NCBI GenBank assembly: GCA_030248195.1
Contig: JASAND010006624.1
Span: 1 to 64,000, forward strand
DNA from: Trissonchulus latispiculum
Taxonomy: Eukaryota > Nematoda > Enoplea > Enoplida > Ironidae
Reading direction: 5' to 3'
Length of the DNA stretch: 64,000 bases
In this document: one piece after another, positions 11,011-22,891 of the stretch
Position numbering within the stretch: the first letter of the stretch is position 1
How the letters are laid out: every line of letters begins with the position of its first letter
Position numbers and translations under genes: made by a program
Notes under the pieces: generated by a model
What the model was told of the DNA's origin: nothing
Databases searched by the model: none
Seen by the model: only the letters and a program-made list of their open reading frames with translations

Positions 11011-12150
11011 TTCCCACATAACTAGCTAAACGTTAGCCACTGTACATAGTTGTTGCATTAAAGCAGTAAAGAATTTTCAAAATTGTAGTGTTGACATCGC
11101 TACGCTGAGCCCATTCGTCGAGGGTAGCGCTAAGTCCTCAGTTAATTCGAGCTAGAGAGCTTATTAGCACGTGGCGGGTCTTAATTTTTGATATATCATA
11201 TTTAGGATCGTAATAAACCTGCTGGCAAACAAGCAATATTTTGGGCAAAAGGTTATGTTTTTGTCTGAGGAACATTTAGTAAACTGTAAACCTGCTGCGC
11301 AGCCAATATTATAAAATCAAAATTTATATGCTTATTAATAAAAGAAATTAGTGCAAAACATGGGTTGAATTTGATTTTGTTTACAATTTACATATGTACC
11401 TGCTCGCTTATTCAAAGTTTCTGATATAATTCCAATTTCACACATTTGGAATGTTGCTAATGAGCTGAGTACATAGTTCGGTCTAATGTAAAACGCTTAT
11501 ATACATAAGTAGTCATCACTTCATCAGAAAGACGATTTCCGGTTCTCGAATTGACAGAACACACACAACTTTGTCTACATACGCGCAGTCACAGGGATTA
11601 AAGAAAAAGTGTTCAAAGGAAACGAATTTACACACAAACTATATGGATCCTATCTTAAAGCGTTGCATACACGCATTTATACAAAAATGCATCTTTAGCA
11701 ACAAAATTGAGTGCAAAAGCTCGATCTGTGCAAATTTAAAAGACCTGCTGCGCTGAGGCGCAGCAGGAAAAATAGCGAAATCTCAGTATGGGATATTACT
11801 CACTGAGACATTGACAATTAGCTGGACAATAGCGCAACAGCAAACAGAGTCGGCGCTATCTTCATTGCTGAAGCACAAGGTGCGTTCAGTCTTACGAAAT
11901 TAATCGATTGTAAGCAATTTTGAAATTCATTTACTTTGAAACGATAAATATGATTTGTTTTTGGAATAGCTATGTGTAATGTTACGGATGAATTAAAACT
12001 CAAAAAGTTAAGAAAACTCATAAAACCATGAATCGTGAGCCGAAGTGGAATTGTTGTTGCTGTTGCTGTTTAAAAATCTGTTGCTCAGAACCCGGAATGC
12101 AGTATGTGAACGTCAAAGCAATTGTTGTAATTATTGATGATTATGTGAGT
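11011..12150. other. Intergenic, no gene seen
   Basis: AT-rich sequence with only short frames. I see no exon with convincing splice sites, no RNA gene and no delimited transposon. Confidence 0.4.
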
Positions 12151-14714
12151 ACCAGACTTGTCAGTCGGTTCAAAACGCCCAGAAATTCACTAATAGGGAC
12201 ATAGGATCTAGCGTGATTAGGGAATAAGGTTAGAAATAGCACTATCACCCGCTCTAATGGCGCGAGAATAGAATAGGAACTCAGTGGAATACGGTTTAAT
12301 AAGGATTAATCAGGGTATTAACTAATAACGGAGGGGTCGTTACCCTTCCAGGGTCAGTAATAGGCCCCAATCATAGTCTCTGATTAAGTAACGGAGGAGT
12401 CGTTACTCTTCCTAGGCCTTACAAGGCCTCCTGTTGTTAGAAATATTCCGAAATTTTCATCTAAAGTAAATTCAAATTAATGAAGAGAAAAGTTTAATAA
12501 ACGTGTCGAATAAGAAGTAGCAAATTGTCAATGAAAGTTCTGTTAAAAGACGTTCTGTATGGCTATTAAGTTCACATGTTGGAAGATGGGTCACTAAAAC
12601 GTAATTATTCGTTAGCTAGGCGCATGAAATAACGTTAAGGGACATTAATAGGTGTTAGCTAGGTCTAATTAGCAGTAATTTGGTAATAATTAATGAATTT
12701 TGAAGATTTTTGGTAAAAATACAACTTAGGCTTATCTGAAAGGCAATTTTTTTCCTGATTCTAAAAATCCAAACCCGATCTTTTAACTCCCAATAGTGCG
12801 AAAGATACAGGCCAAAAAAGTTTTGGGAGATTACATTTTAATTATCTAATATTGGCCTTACGTAACCTTTGTAACAAAACGTAACAATCACGTGTTGTTA
12901 TGTTCATTCATTCCTCTATTCATTCTTTGGGCTTCTGTTGGCCAAAACCCAGCAAAGATTTACCTTGCAGAGAAGGAGTTAGTACACACCTTAGGTGTGA
13001 AAATAGGTTCGGAGAGGGCCTAACCCCCTCCCTAACAAATAAAATAAGACAAAATCAAGTTAATCTAGGTAGTACGTAGAATATTAATATCTAGTTGTTA
13101 CTACCTAAAAAATTACGTAGTTCCTTGTATGCACTAACTTTTGCGCAACAATTGCCCTCCTGTATCCTCACGTAGAGACTCCAAGTTCCAGCGAGGGAGA
13201 GCAATTGTTGCTAGGATTAACGAGCGGCCTCCCTTGTTCTCTGCCGAAAGGTCACGCCCAAAAGGAAAAGAAAGGGGTTTGTAAACAAGGGAGCGCCTGA
13301 AAATAATAAACATAAAATTTACAAAATATTACGGCCAAAGTGGCAGTTAATATTTATTTTTTCATAATGGGCCCCGAGAGGCCTCTACTTCGTATTATAT
13401 CGTTTTTTTGTTCAAAGAAATTAATCTTTTAAGTAGCAAACTTCACCTTTGGTTACCTCTACATGTTAACCAAAAAGTCTGGAAAGTTTTTTGAGATTCA
13501 GCTGGGAAATCCATCAAACAAGGGGTCAGTTGGAGGGTTATAACTCCAAACCCCCCATTAATCACCATTCCGGTGGGCCAGGCGTGCAAACAGCCCACGT
13601 CGGGTCTGAGTTTACAAAGAGGATTTCCAGAAAATTCTGGAAATCTTGCCCCCATCAAAGAAACACCGGCACAAGCCACAAGGTCAGTGAGCTGTCAGAC
13701 TCCTGTCAGCTCACTGAAAAATTTCAAAATTTCTATCAGTGTTGCTTCAGCTCCGACCAAGACAGGTCGTGTATCCCCCTCTAAAATGCGTTCTCCTGGT
13801 ATGCCAGCGTTTTGGCCGGAGAATCCCCAACGCATTTAGCCCCCCGTAGGACTCGAGTTAGGACCTCCTCTGGCCCACATAGGTCAGAGGAGATGATCTG
13901 AGCAAACACGAAGCAACGCACGCACGCTTGTGGGCCATTTGATCGCATTATGCTCGGCCAAAATACACACTCTAGGCACGCAATCTCTGTTTTTAGGAAG
14001 CCCTTTTTAGCCTATTTTTCTTCACCTTTTGCTTTGGCCTTTGGGCCTTTATTTTACCAGAAAGCGATAGCCTTTTGGCCGGTTTTTAAGTCACTCTTTT
14101 ACTGTATTTTGTCGGCCCTCGGGCCTGCTTTTTCGTAACCAAAATTATGGCCGAATTGGCCTCGAAATTATAACTTAAATTGCCCTTCTGGCGCAATTAA
14201 CAACAAACAGCGAGCCCTCGTGGACAGTCACTTTTTTCTTTCTCATGTTTCGGGTTTGGTAATGACGGGATTTTGACTGGGGACCCACCCCTGAGTTGAG
14301 GTAGGAGGTCCCTTGGTTACGACCTCGTCTTAGAAATGAGCTAGATAAGGAACAGTTTCTCCCCACAGCCGGCAATTAGGAATTGCCGGCCATAATCGTT
14401 AAAAATAGACGCTAGCACGTGCAAAAATTATTGTCTGTATTTGTCTAAACTGTGTAATTTTGTGTAGGTCGGCTAACCTAGAACTGCTAGGACTCAAAAA
14501 TCCAGGAATCGTTTTAATTGTTAATTATCTAGTTGTTTGCAGGGGAATGGCCGACGTCCCCAGTTAATCTAACAAAACAAAGCTGTCCTTAGCGGAAAAT
14601 GTGTGTAATTTTGTTCTTGTTGTAATAATTGCCTGAGCAATTATTACTCGTTCCGCTTTCCGGGAAAATTGTCAAAGCTCCAAAGTTCTCAATCTTTGTC
14701 AAAACTACGTAAAT
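12151..14714. other. Hairpin-rich leader of the retroelement region
   Basis: No protein-coding gene is convincing. A direct repeat of AACGGAGGGGTCGTTACCCT / AACGGAGGAGTCGTTACTCT occurs at about 12327 and 12400. Strong hairpins are frequent: GCAACAATTGC (13145-13155 with 13201-13211), GGCCTCCCTTGTT paired with AACAAGGGAGCGCC (13226, 13284), TCAGTGAGCTG (13684-13694 with 13707-13717), and GCCGGCAATT (14368-14377 with 14381-14390). The stretch abuts the duplicated LTR-containing unit and may be part of the same large element or an older one. Confidence 0.4.
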
Positions 14715-16374
14715 CTACAAATTTCAAGTTTAAGACGAAGATCAGCAAATCTCAAACTCCGACAAAAATGTGCAAACAAAGAGTAGATAGGTTTAGATAG
14801 GAAGACACTAGGATTAGTATTATGTGTTTAGTTGTTCACCTAATTGTTGTGATGATAATTGTGTGAATATGACCCCCAAATTTACGCGAAATTGGCTTCT
14901 TGGGTAAATTCCTTACGGACTATGAGGTTCCAAGTTTAGCCCCATTTCTAGAGTGTGAATGGTAGACAGAAATTGCGTAATTGTGAGTGTGAATGAGGGT
15001 ATACCATGTAAACTCCTTTCTTCGATAAGGGTCTTGGAAATGCCAGAATGAAAGCGTAAGAACTCAGATATTAGGCAGGAACTGGGCCAAATTGAGTAGC
15101 AATTTGGCGCCTAACCGTACATAATTAAGGGTTTATTTTGCTTAAAATATAGACGTATGCTTGACGCGAAACTGTCGATTTTGGAGTGAATGTAGTTTGA
15201 ATTTTGCTTGAATATTGGTACATTCGGCGGTTTAAAGCAGATTCTGCGGCCTAGGGTCACGGGAACCCCGCATTAGGTCTGTAAGTCTGTTGAATTTCCG
15301 GTCATCCGTGTAGGTAGCCCTGCGATTAGGGGGCGGATGAGCCGCATTTATGGAATCCAGAACTGCACGAATTGGAAGTTTAGCAGAAAGAATGCTCAAA
15401 GCAGCAGGAGAAATCACCACAATTAAGTGTTTCATAGCTATTGTCCGACTGGCGGATTAATAAATCATTTATTTAGTTCTGAGCCCAGAAACAGTTATAG
15501 TTGTGCGTGTTGGTAAATCCCTAGTTAGACAGGTGTTTATTCGGTGTAATTTTAGTTAAAGATAGGGGTACCAGTTATCTAGTCTAAAATAGTTATTAGT
15601 TCAGGGTTCATAGCTTTAATTGTTTAAATTACGTTAATTATAATGGTCATCGTTAGAAGTAGAAGTAGTTCGGTAGGTCGGTAGGTCGGTAAGTAGGGAC
15701 TGCGTAGAATGGCTGCTGAGACAGTGAATGAGTGAGTTTTTGCATTTTTGGCATAACTAAGTGAAATTAATTATAGGCGAAAACTCGCTCAAAAAACAGC
15801 CTACTAACTTTATTTTCAAATCAAGTAATTAATGTAGGCAGGAAAACTGATTAATTGTAGAATTTTAGATCAAATAACCAGTGGTTAGTAATTCTTAGTT
15901 AGCGTTACGTAAGTTTCAGTAATGTAATATATGTAAGTAGTTAGGCTAATTGTCAAGTTGCTAATTGCTAATTGTCAAAATGCCAAGTTTCGTTCATATT
16001 TGGGATTATCAGTTGGCCACGGGAAATTTATCTATTTCCCGTGGCGAACCAACTAAATTGGGCCAAAACCAGGCCAGAAATACAAGTAATCTTCAATTAT
16101 TTTGTCCGTTCTAAAGAACATGCGAACTTCTGTTAGAAATTGTTGGTATTAGTTTAAAACGGCCTAGTCGGCCCGGTTCGTGCGAGAAACGGTAAAAAGC
16201 GAGTGAACTTTCACATAAAGCGCTAACAGTGAATTTTCATGCGCTCTCAGGATTGTTTCGCCCGGTTGTAGAGTCGATCGGACTCAATTGAGTCTAAATA
16301 ATAGAAACACAACGAGTTCTTTTACTCAAGCGAAGAATTACGTCAAGTTTAACCAAATTCAACAAATTATAACC

Positions 16375-16380
16375 TATAAA
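16375..16380 (+). promoter_or_regulatory. Possible LTR TATA box (unit 1)
   Basis: TATAAA within CCTATAAATGGCCGGG. The same site is at 20327-20332 in unit 2. It lies upstream of the AATAAA signals in the LTR, as expected for a U3 promoter, but there is no independent support. Confidence 0.3.
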
Positions 16381-17637
16381 TGGCCGGGAAGGCCCATTTT
16401 GTGACAAGAAATTACTAGAAACGGTTAACATTGTCAAAGAGGCAATAACCAACGATTTTTGAGTCATTTCGTCAATGCACAAGTTCAAATGGGGTCCAAA
16501 ATGCACATTTTGGGCCTGGAAAGCAAAAGAACGAGTAATGGTTGCTGGGTTCGATTCCCGCACCGTAACCTTGTACTAATGGGTTTTACCCCATTTGATT
16601 CAGGTGCGCGGATCGTCTCCAGTTCGGAATCGAAGTCAGTGAACCAGTCGGACTTGGATCAGTCAGTGGAAGTATTTGAATTATCAGAATCAGTAATTGG
16701 TTGATTATTGGATCCGGAAGCGATCCCATAGTTGATTTTGGACCTATCAGACAGACATTTGTGGAGCCTAATCACTGTAGGTACCTTGTGGACTTAGAGC
16801 ATAAGGTAGAGAGCAGAGACGAATCCCGCCGGCGCTTGACATCAATTGGGCCAACTGTAAAGTGGACTTTGGTATTCAAAAATCACTCACTAATTCGATT
16901 CGGAAAATGTGTAACCTTATCCAGTTCAATCTTTTCACCTCCGGGGCCCAGTCCCCGCTGTCTCTGGCTTGAGCTTAGGTAGCAGCCAGGAGTTCATAGT
17001 AGCTTGAGAGCAGAAGAATCCGAAGAAGCACCGATCCTCGAACTTTGTACTTTGTGTTCCATCTCATTAATTAGGAATAAGTAAGGAAGGATTTCCCCAA
17101 CTCTCAACTGTTTCGACTTCCTCAAAGTTCTGTCCCACATAGCATCCCTGAACTGTGTGTCGGAGCGAAAGCGGTGACCGACTTTCGGGGGCTCACCCAA
17201 GACCGACCCTAGGTTAATCTTTAGTAAAGTAGTTTATTGTGATAGTAGTCTGACAGTCCTATTGTAAGGGGACGTATAAAGAGTAACAAAGCACAAGCAT
17301 ATAGGGTAACACATGGCATATAGGGAACCTGAGTTAAGTAGACGGTAGGAAGAGTTAGTAGACCAGACGGGTGTAAAAGGCGTTGAGAGTATCGACCTTG
17401 TCCCTATAACCTAACCAAAGTTTGTAATATTATTCCAAATTGGAATAATATTAATAATAACCTAAAGGGAAATATCTGGCAAATCTGGTACAGTAACTTT
17501 GTACTGTATCCCATTCTATTATATCTGAACCGTTGGTATTGTAGTAGCTACCGTTTTGAACGCGCAAACTGTAATAATTATAATTGTATTATTTTCATTA
17601 AATCATCTGTGTGCTAGTACTGAGTCTTAGCATAAGC

Positions 17638-17735
17638 AATAAAGGCGCGTTTGCCTTCAACTACGGTGCGTTTACCGTCGAATCTGATCACAAGCGAATA
17701 AAGGCGCGTTTGCCTTCAAATACGGTGTGTTTACC
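17638..17735 (+). promoter_or_regulatory. LTR polyadenylation signals with paired hairpins
   Basis: Two AATAAA hexamers (17638 and 17697) each sit just before AAGGCGCGTTTGCCTT, which folds as a hairpin. A second small hairpin of the form CGGTGCGTTTACCG follows each. The block is a two-copy tandem repeat of about 60 bp. It is conserved in unit 2 (about 21591-21690) and in the 3' LTR (about 27207-27305). Probable role: 3' end formation of the retroelement RNA. Confidence 0.5.
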
Positions 17736-18934
17736 GTTTGTCCAATAATCACAGAAATCCAGGACGGAAGCAGTGTAAGTAAGTTTCCTGGTAATCTCGA
17801 AGCAGAAGAAACATCTGTTGAAGTCATCCAAATCCAATGCTGTCAACGAGAAGCAAGTGCAGACTCCGCTTGCTGTTCACTTGGAAATCAGGAGCCTCAA
17901 ACGAACTCACCGACGAAGACCCCTACCAAGGTTGGCTGCAGAGAATCTCTGATCTACAAATTTCAAGTTTAAGACGAAGATCAGCAAATCTCAAACTCCG
18001 ACAAAAATGTGCAAACAAAGAGTAGATAGGTTTAGATAGGAAGACACTAGGATTAGTATTATGTGTTTAGTTGTTCACCTAATTGTTGTGATGATAATTG
18101 TGTGAATATGACCCCCAAATTTACGCGAAATTGGCTTCTTGGGTAAATTCCTTACGGACTATGAGGTTCCAAGTTTAGCCCCATTTCTAGAGTATGAATG
18201 GTAGACAGAAATTGTGTAATTGTGAGTGTGAATGAGGGTATACCATGTAAACTCCCTTGTTCGATAAGGGTCTTGGAAATGCCAGAATGAAAGCGTAAGT
18301 ACTCAGATATTAGGCAGGAACTGGGCCAAATTGAGTAGCAATTTGGCGCCTAACCGTACATAATTAAGGGTTTATTTTGCTTAAAATATAGACGTATGCT
18401 TGACGCGAAACTGTCGATTTTGGAGTGAATGTAGTTTGAATTTTGCTTGAATATTGGTACATTCGGCGGTTTAAAAGCAGATTCTGCGGCCTAGGGTCAC
18501 GGGAACCCCGCATTAGGTCTGTAAGTCTGTTGAATTTCCGGTCATCCGTGTAGGTAGCCCTGTGATTAGGGGGCGGATGAGCCGCATTTATGGAATCCAG
18601 AACTGCACGAATTGGAAGTTTAACAGAAAGAATGCTCAAAGCAGCAGGAGAAATCACCACAATTAAGTGTTTCATAGCTATTGTCCGACTAGCGGATTAA
18701 TAAATCATTTATTTAGTTCTGAGCCCAGAAACAGTTATAGTTGTGCGTGTTGGTAAATCCCTAGTTAGACAGGTGTTTATTCGGTGTAATTTTAGTTAAA
18801 GATAGCGGTACCAGTTATCTAGTCTAAAATAGTTATTAGTTCAGGGTTCATAGCTTTAATTGTTTAAATTACGTTAATTATAATGGTCATCGTTATAACG
18901 CAAAAGAATGAACTAAACTAAAAGAAAAGAAATA

Positions 18935-19008
18935 AACCCGTACTGAGACTTGAACTCAGGACCTTCGGCGGGTTGGGCCGATGCTCATCCATTCAGCCAC
19001 AGCGGGTT
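18935..19008 (-). tRNA. tRNA-like sequence (tRNA relic or SINE head)
   Basis: Read on the minus strand, 74 nt fold as a near-complete cloverleaf. The acceptor stem AACCCGC/ACGGGTT pairs at 6 of 7 positions. The anticodon stem TCGGC/GCCGA and the T arm CTGAG-TTCAAGT-CTCAG are perfect. The loop CCAACCC would give anticodon AAC (Val), but position 33 is C rather than the near-invariant U and the D stem is weak. It is more likely a tRNA-derived repeat than a working tRNA gene. Confidence 0.5.
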
Positions 19009-19548
19009 ATGATTGGAACTAGTTCTTGCTAGCTTATGTACTGTAGCAATTTGGCAACCCAGCACGTGTGTATCGAACTAATGCGTTATATGTACAAATT
19101 ATGCATATGTGGACACAAACTTTGATCACAATTTTCTCTTCAGCGGCTGAACGGTTGGATCTGTTTCAAAAAGGAAAATGTTCAGCTCTTCAAACTCTAC
19201 AAGATGATATGACTTGCCCTAATTAATTTCACTAACTAATTAACACAACCAAGTTAACGTTAACACTGAAATGTTAAGCCTGCGCAGAACACAATCTGCG
19301 CAGGTATTAATTAACTTCAATTATGTTTTTCTCGCTAATTACCGAATATTTTTCGGTACAGTAAGCGTAAAAAATGTTCAGTTTTTCAAGCTGTACAAGA
19401 ATATGTAATTTTCGTCCAAATCCGTGTTCATCAAAGTTTTGCTAATTTATATGCCGGTTTTGCACGAGTACTGACATGTGCTCGTGTGAAAGGGTGGTTG
19501 TACGTGCGACTTCCACTCGGCTGGCTGCTGGGGTTGCCAGCGCCGGAT

Positions 19549-22033
19549 CGAATAGCGGTTCGGTACGTCCCCTGTTAGGGCACTAGGATAGGTGGGAGGT
19601 AGATTTAGAAGTAGAAGTAGTTCGGTAGGTCGGTAGGTCGGTAAGTAGGGACTGCGTAGAATGGCTGCTGAGACAGTGAATGAGTGAGTTTTTGCATTTT
19701 TGGCATAACTAAGTGAAATTAATTATAGGCGAAAACTCGCTCAAAAAACAGCCTACTAACTTTATTTTCAAATCAAGTAATTAATGTAGGCAGGAAAACT
19801 GATTAATTGTAGAATTTTAGATCAAATAACCAGTGGTTAGTAATTCTTAGTTAGCGTTACGTAAGTTTCAGTAATGTAATATATGTAAGTAGTTAGGCTA
19901 ATTGTCAAGTTGCTAATTGCTAATTGTCAGCATGCCAAGTTTCGTTCATATTTGGGATTATCAGTTGGCCACGGGAAATTTATCTATTTCATGTGGCGAA
20001 CCAACTAAATTGGGCCAAAACCAGGCCAGAAATACAAGTAATCTTCAATTATTTTGTCCGTTCTAAAGAACATGCGAACTTCTGTTAGAAATTGTTGGTA
20101 TTAGTTTAAAACGGCCTAGTCGGCCCGGTTCGTGCGAGAAACGGTAAAAAGCGAGTGAACTTTCACATAAAGCGCTAACAGTGAATTTTCATGCGCTCTC
20201 AGGATTGTTTCGCCCGGTTGTAGAGTCGATCGGACTCAATTGAGTCTAAATAATAGAAACACAACGAGTTCTTTTACTCAAGCGAAGAATTACGTCAAGT
20301 TTAACCAAATTCAACAAATTATAACCTATAAATGGCCGGGAAGGCCCATTTTGTGACAAGAAATTACTAGAAACGGTTAACATTGTCAAAGAGGCAATAA
20401 CCAACGATTTTTGAGTCATTTCGTCAATGCACAAGTTCAAATGGGGTCCAAAATGCACATTTTGGGCCTGGAAAGCAAAAGAACGAGTAATGGTTGCTGG
20501 GTTCGATTCCCGCACCGTAACCTTGTACTAATGGGTTTTACCCCATTTGATTCAGGTGCGCGGATCGTCTCCAGTTCGGAATCGAAGTCAGTGAACCAGT
20601 CGGACTTGGATCAGTCAGTGGAAGTATTTGAATTATCAGAATCAGTAATTGGTTGATTATTGGATCCGGAAGCGATCCCATAGTTGATTTTGGACCTATC
20701 AGACAGACATTTGTGGAGCCTAATCACTGTAGGTACCTTGTGGACTTAGAGCATAAGGTCGAGAGCAGAGACGAATCCCGCCGGCGCTTGACATCAATTG
20801 GGCAAACTGTAAAGTGGACTTTGGCATTCAAAAATCACTCACTAATTCGATTCGGAAAATGTGTAACCTTATCCAGTTCAATCTTTTCACCTCCGGGGCC
20901 CAGTCCCCGCTGTCTCTGGCTTGAGCTTAGGTAGCAGCCAGGAGTTCATAGTAGCTTGAGAGCAGAAGAATCCGAAGAAGCACCGATCCTTGAACTTTGT
21001 ACTTTGTGTTCAATCTCATTAATTAGGAATAAGTAAGGAAGGATTTCCCCAACTCTCAACTGTTTCGACTTCCTCAAAGTTCTGTCCCACATAGCATCCC
21101 TGAACTGTGTGTCGGAGCGAAAGCGGTGACCGACTTTCGGGGGCTCACCCAAGACCGACCCTAGGTTAATCTTTAGTAAAGTATTTTATTGTGATAGTAG
21201 TCTGACAGTCCTATTGTAAGGGGACGTATAAAGAGTAACAAAGCACAAGCATATAGGGTAACACATGGCATATAGGGAACCTGAGTTAAGTAGACGGTAG
21301 GAAGAGTTAGTAGACCAGACGGGTGTAAAAGGCGTTGAGAGTATCGACCTTGTCCCTATAACCTAACCAAAGTTTGTAATATTATTCCAAATTGGAATAA
21401 TATTAATAATAACCTAAAGGGAAATATCTGGCAAATCTGGTACAGTAACTTTGTACTGTATCCCATTCTATTATATCTGAACCGTTGGTATTGTAGTAGC
21501 TACCGTTTTGAACGCGCAAACTGTAATAATTATAATTGTATTATTTTCATTAAATCATCTGTGTGCTAGTTACTGAGTCTAAGCATAAGCAATAAAGGCG
21601 CGTTTGCCTTCAACTACGGTGCGTTTACCGTCGAATCTGATCACAAGCGAATAAAGGCGCGTTTGCCTTCAAATACGGTGTGTTTACCGTTTGTCCAATA
21701 ATCACAGAAATCCAGGACGGAAGCAGTGTAAGTAAGTTTCCTGGTAATCTCGAAGCAGAAGAAACATCTGTTGAAGTCATCCAAATCCAATGCTGTCAAC
21801 GAGAAGCAAGTGCAGACCCCGCTTGCTGTTCACTTGGAAATCAGGAGCCTCAAACGAACTCACCGACGAAGACCCCTACCAAGGTTGGCTGCAGAGAATC
21901 TCTGATTCTGGAACACCACCTTTCAGCGATCTGGTGCCTAAAGTCTGTTTCATTGCGAGCAGACGTGCAGACCTTCCGTGTAATTGAAAGATTAGAGTTT
22001 AGAGCGGATCGTGTCTCGGATCTTGCTCACTTC
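19549..22033 (+). mobile_element. 5' LTR of gag/env retroelement
   Basis: The sequence from CGAATAGCGG (19549) to CTTGCTCACTTC (22033) recurs at the far end of the element (26752-27649), apart from an internal deletion in the 3' copy. Length is about 2.5 kb. It contains the TATA and AATAAA candidates and hairpins, including a 14-bp arm palindrome near 21378-21406. Just after its end ATTACACGG (22034-22042) pairs with CCGTGTAAT inside the LTR (21976-21984). I found no clean TG...CA termini, primer-binding site or flanking TSD, so the boundaries are estimates. Confidence 0.65.
20492..20524 (+). other. tRNA 3'-half-like stretch in LTR
   Basis: GGTTGCTGGGTTCGATTCCC followed by GCACCGTAACC matches the T-arm/B-box and acceptor end of a tRNA. 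No matching 5' half is visible upstream. The same stretch is at 16540-16572 in unit 1. It may be a captured tRNA fragment or an internal RNA polymerase III box. Confidence 0.35.
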
Positions 22034-22125
22034 ATTACACGGTAAACAGAAAAGTTGGAGCCTGCAGTGAGGACCTATCAATCCTGAATAAAGACGAAGA
22101 AATTGGAGATAAGGTAAGTAATCCA

Positions 22126-22533
22126 GTGAGGACATCACGACCCAACAGAAGAAGAATTAAGCTCAAACGAGGATCGACCTTAACCTTGACAAGAAGTCAA
22201 CTTCGCCAATATCGACTGGTAACGGAAGAAGAAATGGATCAGCTTGAACAACTCAATGGAAATGGGGATGGACCCCCCAATATTCCCCCACCTTTGGCAC
22301 CTGCTCCTGGCCAGCCTGGCCAACTTCCCCAGCCTAACCCTCCTTTTCCTCAGATCATGCCTCAGTGGAATCAGTGGCCAAACTTCCAGAATGGAAATGT
22401 GAGGATCCTTTGGGACAATTGCGCGATAGCATCCAGAATCAAGCCATTGCCGCATCATATCGAGATATGCCATGCTATTCAGGAAAGGACCACGAAAACT
22501 TTGATGATCATCTTGCCAACTACGAAAGACTAA
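22126..22533 (+). pseudogene. gag: Retroelement gag, N-terminal frame
   Basis: An open frame that begins MRTSRPNRRRIKLKRG and becomes proline-rich. It is followed in an overlapping frame by capsid-like sequence, so its last 30-40 codons are probably out of frame with the ancestral protein. It lies 92 nt after the LTR end, as expected for gag. Family: retrotransposon Gag of the Gypsy/errantivirus kind, inferred from the context and the downstream zinc knuckle. Confidence 0.6.
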
Positions 22534-22856
22534 GTCAAAGACTCAACCTTGACGAATATCAAAAAGTGATGAACTTTTCCTCCACCCTTAGGGGTCGAGC
22601 TGCAGAGATCTACAAGTGCGTGCCCAGAGGGGCTATGCAGCAAGATGATTGGGAAGCCTCTGTGAGGTCCCTCAGGGAACATGTGATTCCGCCTCTCATT
22701 GACATGCGTGCTACTGCCAAACTGTTCAGTATCAGACAGATGTCACATGAATCTGTAGCGGATCATTCTCTGCGACTGCAGAAGTACGCCTGCATAGCCT
22801 GGGAAGATCGAGGAGATCCAGAGTTTTTGGAACATCTGAAGCTAAAGCTTTCCTGA
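22365..22856 (+). pseudogene. gag: Retroelement gag, capsid-like frame
   Basis: An alpha-helical, acidic/basic mixed segment with the spacing typical of the retrotransposon Gag capsid: a Y/F-x-G-x-D start, a conserved Trp near its middle, and a helix with RQMSHESVADHSLRLQ. It ends at TGA while homologous-looking sequence continues in the next frame. This is either a frameshift mutation or a frameshift site. It overlaps the N-terminal frame by about 170 nt. Confidence 0.65.
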
Positions 22857-22891
22857 TCGGGCTGCGGAATGAATTCAAGCCGCATGTTCCG

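Larger units (their letters stand above)
14715..17953 (+). repeat. Tandem duplication, unit 1
   Basis: This is the first copy of a segment repeated at 17954-21906 with only scattered mismatches. It lacks a 712-bp stretch present in unit 2 (18896-19607). The missing piece is bounded by TTA on both sides, which fits a microhomology deletion. The part after 15656 is LTR sequence. The unit ends inside the LTR at ATCTCTGAT and joins directly to the start of unit 2, sharing AT at the junction. Confidence 0.85.
17954..21906 (+). repeat. Tandem duplication, unit 2
   Basis: Second copy of the duplicated segment. It keeps the 712-bp stretch that holds a tRNA-like sequence and the apparent 5' start of the LTR. 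It continues without a break into the gag region, so it represents the original arrangement. Low divergence from unit 1 indicates a recent duplication. Confidence 0.85.

Noticed and set aside
15232..15435. Minus-strand frame beginning MKHLIVVISPAALSILS (also 18364-18675), signal-peptide-like
   Set aside because: It is the same sequence in both tandem-duplication units, so conservation is only copy identity. It is antisense to the retroelement region with no supporting signals.
21680..22045. Plus-strand frame in the LTR (also at 17727 and 27296)
   Set aside because: It is LTR sequence around the end of the element, with differing lengths in each copy. No protein family is visible and no start is needed.
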